Below, one piece after another: positions 58,369 to 64,000 of a stretch of 64,000 nt of DNA; position 1 is the first letter of the stretch, and each line of letters opens with the position of its first letter. The stretch spans positions 502,146 to 566,145 of the forward strand of contig NZ_RDBL01000029.1 of the NCBI RefSeq assembly GCF_008042035.1. Reading direction: 5' to 3'. The notes beneath the pieces were generated by a model, which saw only the letters and a program-made list of their open reading frames with translations, ran no database searches and had not been told where the DNA came from. A program made the translations under genes and the position numbers. This DNA comes from Streptomyces sp. col6. GTDB taxonomy: Bacteria > Actinomycetota > Actinomycetes > Streptomycetales > Streptomycetaceae.

Positions 58369-59943
58369 ATGACCCCCCACATGAACACCCGTCGCGCCGC
58401 AGCCCTGGCCGCCGTGGCCGCGATGGTCGTCGTCGGAGTGCAGACCGGTGCGGCGAACGCCCACCCGAACACCCCCGGCGACTCCCCCTCCGTCTCCGCC
58501 ACTCCGGCGTTCAGCAGTGCCTCCGCCCGTACCGCCGCCATCAAGTCCGCCCAGGCCGACACCTCCTCGACCGCCACCGCGCTGAAGCTCGGCGCCAAGG
58601 AGAAGCTGATCGCGCGTGACGTGATCAAGGACGCGAACGGCACCGTCCACACCCGCTACGAGCGCACCTACGACGGCCTGCCCGTCCTGGGCGGCGACCT
58701 CGTCACCCACACCGCCGCCAACGGCAAGCTCAAGAGCGTCACCAAGGCGACCACGGCCCGGATATCCGTGCCGTCCACCACGCCGAAGATCAAGACCGCG
58801 GCGAGCGCCCGCAAGGTGATCTGGGCCGGCGGCTCCACCCCCGTCCTCGCCCTGGAGTCCGTGAAGACCGGCGTCCAGAAGGACGGCACCCCCAGCCGCA
58901 AGCGCGTCATCACCGACGCCACCACCGGCAAGGTCCTGCGCAGCTACGAGGAGATCGAGACCGCCGGCGTCGGCAACAGCCAGTACAGCGGCAAGGTCGA
59001 CCTCAGCACCACCGCGTCCGGCTCCGGCTTCGAACTGACCGACGGCGACCGCGGCGGCCACAAGACGTACGACCTCAACCAGGGCGAGAGCGGCACCGGC
59101 GACCTCGTCACCGACGACGACGACACCTGGGGCGACGGCACCGGCAACGACCGCCAGACCGCCGCCGTCGACGCCCACTACGGCGCCGCGAAGACCTGGG
59201 ACTTCTACAAGTCCGCCTTCGGCCGCGACGGCATCGCCGGCGACGGCAAGGCCGCGTACTCCCGCGTCCACTACGGCGACGCGTACGTCAACGCGTTCTG
59301 GGACGACAGCTGCTTCTGCATGACGTACGGCGACGGCGCCGACAACAAGAGCGCCCTCACCGCCCTCGACGTCGCCGGCCACGAGATGAGCCACGGCCTC
59401 ACCGCCTCCACCGCCAACCTCGAGTACGCCGGTGAGTCCGGCGGCCTCAACGAGGCCACCAGCGACATCCTCGGCACCTCCGTCGAGTTCTTCGCCGACA
59501 ACTCCACCGACGTCGGCGACTACCTCATCGGCGAGAAGATCGACATCAACGGCGACGGCAGCCCGCTGCGCTACATGGACAAGCCCAGCAAGGACGGCGG
59601 CTCGGCCGACTACTGGGACAGCAGCGTCGGCGACCTCGACGTCCACTACTCCTCGGGCGTCGCCAACCACTTCTTCTACCTGCTGTCCGAGGGCAGCGGC
59701 GCGAAGACCATCAACGGCGTGGACTACGACTCCCCGACCTCCGACGGCTCCACCGTCACCGGCATCGGCCGGGACAAGGCCGTCCAGATCTGGTACAAGG
59801 CCCTCTCCGAGTACATGACCTCCACCACCGACTACGCGGACGCCCGCACCGCCACCGAGAAGGCGGCGACCGACCTCTACGGCGCCGACAGCGCCGAGCT
59901 CAAGGCCGTCGACGCGGCCTGGAGCGGCGTCAACGTGAAGTAA
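58369..59943 (+). CDS. Secreted M4 (thermolysin-like) zinc metalloprotease
   Basis: 524 residues from ATG 58369 (GGAG eight bases upstream). Signal peptide (RRAAALAAVAAMVVVGVQTG, then AANA), an FTP/PepSY propeptide (~40-200), then the M4 catalytic domain with HEMSH at residues 338-342 and the third zinc ligand in NEATSD at 362, exactly 20 residues after the second His as in thermolysin. It should be secreted as a zymogen and degrade external protein. Confidence 0.95.
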   Translation: MTPHMNTRRAAALAAVAAMVVVGVQTGAANAHPNTPGDSPSVSATPAFSSASARTAAIKSAQADTSSTATALKLGAKEKLIARDVIKDANGTVHTRYERTYDGLPVLGGDLVTHTAANGKLKSVTKATTARISVPSTTPKIKTAASARKVIWAGGSTPVLALESVKTGVQKDGTPSRKRVITDATTGKVLRSYEEIETAGVGNSQYSGKVDLSTTASGSGFELTDGDRGGHKTYDLNQGESGTGDLVTDDDDTWGDGTGNDRQTAAVDAHYGAAKTWDFYKSAFGRDGIAGDGKAAYSRVHYGDAYVNAFWDDSCFCMTYGDGADNKSALTALDVAGHEMSHGLTASTANLEYAGESGGLNEATSDILGTSVEFFADNSTDVGDYLIGEKIDINGDGSPLRYMDKPSKDGGSADYWDSSVGDLDVHYSSGVANHFFYLLSEGSGAKTINGVDYDSPTSDGSTVTGIGRDKAVQIWYKALSEYMTSTTDYADARTATEKAATDLYGADSAELKAVDAAWSGVNVK

Positions 59944-59970
59944 CCCCTCCGCGAGGAGCGAGCAGAGCAC

Positions 59971-60008
59971 CAGGAGCCGGTCAGCCGTCCGCGGCGGGCC
60001 GGCTCCTG
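59971..60008 (+). terminator. Stem-loop after the M4 gene, overlapping the M1 gene end
   Basis: CAGGAGCCGG (59971-59980) pairs with CCGGCTCCTG (59999-60008); loop 18 bases. The right part lies inside the convergent M1 gene, so it may end the M4 transcript. Confidence 0.55.
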
Positions 60009-61405
60009 CCGTACAGCCACGCCTTCCACAGGTCCGACAGATCCTGGCCGGTCTCCTCCTCCACGTACGCCGTGAAGTCGGCCGTCGACGCGTTGCGGTG
60101 CCGGTACTTCTTCGTCCACCCCCGCAGCAGCGCGAAGAACTCCTCGTCGTCGTCCACCGCCTCGCGGATCTTGTGGATGACCATCGCCCCGCGCCCGTAC
60201 ACCGGCGGGTCCGAGATCTCCGCGGCGGACGGCGGCAGGGCGGGCGGGAACGCCCAGTTGTCCTTGTCCTCGTAGGCGTCCTCGAACGACTCCTCGGCCG
60301 GGGTGTCGTTCTTCTCCTCCTCCCACAGCCACTCCGCGTACGTCGCCAGGCCCTCGTTCAGCCACATGTCGCGCCAGCTCTCCGGCGTGACCGAGTCGCC
60401 GAACCACTGGTGCGCCATCTCGTGGACGAACGTCCCGAGGTCCGGCGGGCCGGGGAAGACCGGCCGGTTCTGCGTCTCCAGCGCGTATCCGGAGTCGTCG
60501 TCGCGTTCCACGATCGCGCCCGTCGCGGAGAACGGATACGGACCGAAGTGCTCCGCCTCCCACGCCACGACCTCCGGCACCCGGCCGACGGTCCGCGCGC
60601 TCGCCTTCGCCACCTCCGGGTCCACCGCCGTGAACACCGTGATGCCGCCGGCCATCGTCGACGTCTTCGTCTCGAACTTCCCGATGGCCAGGGTCGCGAG
60701 ATAGCTCGCCATCGGCTCGGCGGTGTGCCAGCGGAAGGTCGTACGGCCCTTCTCCGTGACCGGCGGACCCGCCATCACGCCGTTGGAGACCGCCGTCAGC
60801 CCCTTCGGGACGGTGACCGTCAGGTCGTACGTGGCCTTGTCGCTCGGGTGGTTGTTGCCCGGGAACCAGGCCATCGAGCCCGTCGGCTCACCGAGAGCCA
60901 GCGCCCCGTCGTCGGTCGGCAGCCAGCCCTCCTCGGACTCGTCCGGGTCCGTGATGGTCTTCGGCGAACCGGAGTAGTGGACGACCGTACGGAACGTCTC
61001 GCCCTTGCGCAGCCGGTCCTCGGCCTTCGCGTCCGAACGGAGCGTCAGCTCGTTGCCCGCCCGGTTCACGGCGGCCGGACGCCCCTCCACCGTCGCCGAG
61101 TCCACGGTCAGCCCGGCCAGGTCCAGATTGAACGAGCTGAGGTCCTGCGTGGCCCGCGCGGTGATCTCGGCGGTCCCGCGCAGCGTCTGCTCGTCCGGGT
61201 CCACATCGAGCGTGAGGGCGTAGTGCGTGACGTCGTACCCGCCGTTGCCCAGCTTCGGGAAGTACGGGTCGCGCACACCGGCCGCCCCCGGCTTGCCCTC
61301 CACCCCGCCCGTGCAGGCGGGCGCGAGGAGGACGAGGGCGAGCAGCGGGAGGGCGGCGCGGGCCGCCCTGGGGGCCCTTGGGCGTACCGGAGTTCGATGA
61401 TCCAC
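59981..61405 (-). CDS. M1-family aminopeptidase lipoprotein
   Basis: 474 residues from GTG 61405. Lipobox LAPAC near residue 28 anchors it outside the membrane. Catalytic HEMAH at residues 328-332 with NEGLATY for the third ligand. The usual GAMEN substrate motif is replaced by YALETQNRP, a variant of small Streptomyces M1 lipoproteins. It likely trims peptides from the N-terminus at the surface, complementing the convergent M4 protease. Confidence 0.9.
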   Translation of the reverse strand: MDHRTPVRPRAPRAARAALPLLALVLLAPACTGGVEGKPGAAGVRDPYFPKLGNGGYDVTHYALTLDVDPDEQTLRGTAEITARATQDLSSFNLDLAGLTVDSATVEGRPAAVNRAGNELTLRSDAKAEDRLRKGETFRTVVHYSGSPKTITDPDESEEGWLPTDDGALALGEPTGSMAWFPGNNHPSDKATYDLTVTVPKGLTAVSNGVMAGPPVTEKGRTTFRWHTAEPMASYLATLAIGKFETKTSTMAGGITVFTAVDPEVAKASARTVGRVPEVVAWEAEHFGPYPFSATGAIVERDDDSGYALETQNRPVFPGPPDLGTFVHEMAHQWFGDSVTPESWRDMWLNEGLATYAEWLWEEEKNDTPAEESFEDAYEDKDNWAFPPALPPSAAEISDPPVYGRGAMVIHKIREAVDDDEEFFALLRGWTKKYRHRNASTADFTAYVEEETGQDLSDLWKAWLYGRSRPAADG

Positions 61406-61455
61406 ACCGATGATCCTATGTGCGGAATGTCGCGATCCGGGTAGGTGCGGCGGTC

Positions 61456-62640
61456 TCAGAGCACCGCGATGCCCAGCGGCCGTTCGCCCGCCGCCAGGCG
61501 GACCGGGGGCGTCCTCCCGTCGAGGGCGACGACCGTGATCCCGTTCCAGTACCCGTCCCGGGTGAACCCGCCGGTGACGTACGCCGTGCGCCCGTCCCGG
61601 GACACGGCCACGTCCTCGTGCGGACCGTCCAGTTCCACGACCCGCTCGGTGCCGTCCGGCTTCCGGATCGTCAGCGACGGCTGCTCGTCGTCGGAGGCGA
61701 TCGGGCCGGTGCCCACGACGAGCAGGGTGCCGTCGGGCGCCATCGCCGCCCCGTGCTGGTGCGTGTCGGCCGTCATCCGCTCGACGGCCACCTTCCCGGT
61801 GCGCGGGTCGAGCACCGCGAGCCGCTCGCCCTCGAACGGCAGCAGCAGCTTCCCGTCGGACGGCCTGACCACCGCGTAGTGCGGCTTCAGCCAGGACCCG
61901 AGCCCGCCCTCCGTGCCGAACGGGGCGACCTCCATGCGCCGGGTGCGCAGCGTGTCCGTGCGGACGGACGTCACGTCGAACGAGTCGTGCCCGGTGGCGT
62001 ACGCCTCCTTGCCGTCCCGCGACACGTCCACGTCGAAGGGCCGGCGGCCGACCGGGGCCGTGCCGGTGACCTTCCGGGTGCCGGTGTCGATGACCTCCAG
62101 CACCCCGTCGCCGTCGGGCACGTTGACGCCGACGTACGCCTGCCGGCCGTCGGGGGACAGCGCGATACCCATCCCGCCGCCCCGGTACTCGCCCGTGGTC
62201 ACCGGCCCGGTCCGCGTCTCGTACGGGATACGGGCCAGCCGCGTCCGCTGGTCCGTGTCCACGACCGCGACGCCCTCGGCGGTGGCCACCCATGCCCGCC
62301 CGTCCGCGCCGACGGCCACCCCGTAGGGGGCGGTGCCGACCTTCACCCGGTCGAAGGTGCCGCGCTCCGGATCGACGAAGCTGACGGTGTCGCCCCCGAA
62401 GTCGGCGACGAGCAGCGTGCCGTCGGGGGTGGTCCCGGGCGCGGGCGCGGCGGTGGCCGAGGGTGCGGGCGCCTCCGCGGCGGGCGAGGTGGCCGACGAC
62501 GCGGGCGCGTCGGTGGCGGCGCAACCGGCGAGCACGGCCGCAGCGGCGACGACGGCCAGGAGGACGGCCGGGCGGCTCCGGTTCCCGGCACGGCGGGGGC
62601 CGGCTCCGCGAACCGGGCCCCAGGCACGGCGGGGGCTCAC
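61456..62640 (-). CDS. Beta-propeller lipoprotein (YncE-like)
   Basis: 394 residues from GTG 62640. Lipobox LAGC near residue 39, an Ala/Pro linker, then 7-bladed YVTN/NHL-type repeats (VAVGADGRAWVATAEGVAVV, IALSPDGRQAYVGVNVP, VDVSRDGKEAYATGHDSF). It is probably a surface binding scaffold; no enzyme site is seen. The start overlaps the stop of the ankyrin gene (GTGA), so the two are coupled. Confidence 0.85.
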   Translation of the reverse strand: MSPRRAWGPVRGAGPRRAGNRSRPAVLLAVVAAAAVLAGCAATDAPASSATSPAAEAPAPSATAAPAPGTTPDGTLLVADFGGDTVSFVDPERGTFDRVKVGTAPYGVAVGADGRAWVATAEGVAVVDTDQRTRLARIPYETRTGPVTTGEYRGGGMGIALSPDGRQAYVGVNVPDGDGVLEVIDTGTRKVTGTAPVGRRPFDVDVSRDGKEAYATGHDSFDVTSVRTDTLRTRRMEVAPFGTEGGLGSWLKPHYAVVRPSDGKLLLPFEGERLAVLDPRTGKVAVERMTADTHQHGAAMAPDGTLLVVGTGPIASDDEQPSLTIRKPDGTERVVELDGPHEDVAVSRDGRTAYVTGGFTRDGYWNGITVVALDGRTPPVRLAAGERPLGIAVL

Positions 62641-63251
62641 CGCGTGCCTCCCGCGCCCGTCGCCGCCCGCAGCAGCCCCGCGATCCCGGCGAACCCGCGC
62701 CGCTCCGCGTGCTCCAGCGCCGTCACGCCGTCGCCGTCCGGAAGTCCGGGCGTCGCGCCCGCCGTGAGCAGCAGCTCCACGATCTCCTGGTGCGCCCGGC
62801 CGCCGTCACCGAGGATCACGGCCTCCAGCAGAGCGGTCCAGCCCAGCCGGTTGACGTGGTCCACGTCGATGTCGGTGGCCCGCAGCAGCTCCCGTACGTA
62901 CGCCACGTGCCCGCGCTCGCTCGCCGGGATCAGCGCGATCCCGCCGAACCGGTTGCGCAGCTTCAGGTCCGGCCCGGCCGGCAGCAGGACGTGCAGCATC
63001 TCCACGCTGCCCGTGACGCCGGTGGCCAGCCAGGGGCTCTCCTCGCGCCGGTCCTGCGCGTCCGGGTCCGCGCCCGCCGCGACGAGCAGCCGGGCGGCCT
63101 CGACGTGGCCGCCGTGGACGGCCAGGAGCAGCGGGGTGCGCAGCTCCTCGTCCCGGGCGTCCACCCGGGCTCCGCCCTCGATCGCGGTCCGCACGGCGTC
63201 GGTGTCGCCGGTGCGCGCGGCGTCGAGCAGCTGGTGATCGAGGGCGTTCAT
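62637..63251 (-). CDS. Ankyrin-repeat protein
   Basis: 204 residues. At least five ankyrin repeats (ELRTPLLLAVHGGHVEAARL, GWTALLEAVILGDGGRAHQE, GVTALEHAERRGFAGIAGLL). A protein-interaction scaffold in the cytoplasm. Ankyrin proteins near heme-responsive and catalase genes are common in Streptomyces and Pseudomonas. Coupled to the downstream propeller lipoprotein. Confidence 0.9.
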   Translation of the reverse strand: MNALDHQLLDAARTGDTDAVRTAIEGGARVDARDEELRTPLLLAVHGGHVEAARLLVAAGADPDAQDRREESPWLATGVTGSVEMLHVLLPAGPDLKLRNRFGGIALIPASERGHVAYVRELLRATDIDVDHVNRLGWTALLEAVILGDGGRAHQEIVELLLTAGATPGLPDGDGVTALEHAERRGFAGIAGLLRAATGAGGTR

Positions 63252-63281
63252 GTCCGTCTCCCGGGGGTCGTCGCGTACGTA

Positions 63282-63725
63282 CTACTTGGCGAGGGCGGCG
63301 ACGCCGGCCTGCGCGAACTTCTCGTCGAGGTCGCCGCTGGGCGCGCCCGCGACACCGATGCCCGCCACCGGGGCGCCCTTGACCTGCACCGGGGCACCGC
63401 CCGCGAGGAACAGCGTGCCAGGGATGTCCTTCAGGTTCGGGGCCTGGGCGAGCCGCTTGGCCAGCTCGGAGGTCGGGGCGTTCCAGGACACGGCGGTGTA
63501 CGCCTTCTTCTCGGCCGACTCGTACGCCTGCGGGCCCGAGCCGTCGCCGCGCAGGGTCAGGATCGTGTTGCCGTTGCGGTCGACGACCGAGACGGCGACG
63601 CGCTGGTTCTCCTTCTTCGCCGCGTCCAGGGCCGCCTTCGCGGCCTTCGTCGCGGCGTCGAGGGTCAGGTGCGTGGTCTGCTGGAGGTTGCGGTTCGCGG
63701 TGTCGGCCTTGACGGTGGTGGCGTC
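63282..63725 (-). pseudogene. hbpS: HbpS/GlcG-like heme-binding protein, 5' end lost
   Basis: The frame from about 63725 to the stop at 63282 reads TTHLTLDAATKAAKAALDAA, VSVVDRNGNTILTLRGDGSG, ESAEKKAYTAVSWNAPTSEL and LFLAGGAPVQVKG, i.e. an HbpS-like domain (DUF336), including the segment that binds heme in S. reticuli HbpS. There is no start codon upstream in this frame until it runs into the kinase gene; the first usable GTG (63491) is in the middle. HbpS normally has a signal peptide and partners with SenS-SenR. The 5' part is missing at a junction near 63715-63735. Confidence 0.85.
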
Positions 63726-64000
63726 GGGCGGCGGCCGGGTCGGTGTCCCAGGTGCGGTCGGCGGCCTGGAGGAGCATCTGCTGGCTCGACAGGCCCTGGG
63801 CGAGGGTGTCGTGGATCTCCATGGACAGCCGCTGGCGTTCGGCGAGGGTGCCTTCGCGGCGTTCGGTGGCGGCGAGTTCGCGGCGGGTGCGGAGCAGGTC
63901 GTCGATGAGCCGGCCCTGTTGCACGGCCTGGCGCCGCATATGGACGAACACGGCGGTGGCGACGGCGGCGACGGCGGGCGGGGCGAGGACGAGGTTGGGG
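63721..64000 (-). pseudogene. senS: SenS-like histidine kinase fragment, cut at both ends
   Basis: Its N-terminal part lies beyond the window. Visible: the end of a transmembrane helix (LAPPAVAAVATAVFV), a linker (RELAATERREGTLAERQR) and the HisKA_3 box LSMEIHDTLAQGLSSQQMLL with the phospho-His. After DTDPAAARRH the sequence passes straight into out-of-frame HbpS sequence, so the HATPase domain is absent. The kinase frame would run on as meaningless sequence to 62806. The histidine kinase looks like SenS, partner of HbpS in redox/heme sensing. Confidence 0.8.

Overview
The window is high-GC chromosomal DNA (GTG and occasional TTG starts, very long antisense reading frames, lipobox lipoproteins, mycothiol-family enzyme, CebR, DasR, CsoR and CIRCE operators) and is almost certainly from a Streptomyces. 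Gene content and order (mqnB-mqnD, groEL2 with two CIRCE sites, a small cold-shock gene, thrC with a MoaD-like carrier, gpgS-otsA-otsB, nagK-nagA, cdgB) agree with what I remember of the core-chromosome SCO427x-SCO432x region of S. coelicolor. That comparison is from memory and was not checked by alignment. I see no tRNA or rRNA gene, insertion sequence, prophage, CRISPR array or large biosynthetic cluster.

Layout, left to right. 0-11 kb: an MFS transporter cut by the window edge, a DUF2771 lipoprotein, the futalosine-route menaquinone genes mqnB-mqnD, a cold-shock-domain protein, a HAD phosphatase, a large helicase-like WYL/XPB-associated protein, and an ECF sigma factor with a translationally coupled PASTA membrane protein. 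11-22 kb: an XPB-type helicase, a HelR/HelD-type RNA polymerase helicase whose 5' end is duplicated as a perfect 158-bp inverted repeat, a secreted GH9 cellulase with two CebR boxes, cutC, and copA with a CsoR-type operator. 22-33 kb: two GNAT acetyltransferases, two DUF6461 proteins, a mycothiol-dependent enzyme family member, an HD hydrolase, a Cmx-type MFS exporter, and a MurNAc operon (murR-murQ-PTS EIIBC) with its own operator dyad, followed by a secreted FG-GAP propeller.

33-38 kb is the accessory-looking part: an operon of three unknown small genes plus an inositol-monophosphatase-like protein with a changed metal motif, a truncated XRE regulator, an erythromycin-esterase-like protein without the usual GExxH motif behind a SoxR-like promoter, a CocE/NonD hydrolase lacking its C-terminal domain, and a divergent TetR regulator with a perfect operator. 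38-46 kb: groEL2, csp, a MoaD/CysO-like carrier ending in Gly-Gly-Cys, thrC, and glucosylglycerate and trehalose synthesis (gpgS, otsA, otsB).

46-53 kb is a DasR-type aminosugar locus. A solute-binding lipoprotein, a SIS isomerase, a ROK kinase, a NagA deacetylase, a PfkB phosphosugar kinase and a class II aldolase together could make a complete path from N-acetyl-hexosamine to triose phosphates. Three dre-like sites flank the first genes. With the murQ operon, groEL and the cellulase this gives the window a strong polysaccharide and cell-wall sugar theme.

53-64 kb: a cell-surface carbohydrate-binding-like protein, the diguanylate cyclase cdgB, a flavin reductase, arfB, terD, M4 and M1 peptidases, a beta-propeller lipoprotein, an ankyrin protein, and at the right edge an abrupt junction joining a histidine kinase (SenS-like) cut just after its phosphorylation box to a heme-binding HbpS-like gene that has lost its start and signal peptide. 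That junction, the 158-bp palindrome at helR and the truncated CocE gene are the structural oddities most worth checking, both as biology and as possible assembly errors.
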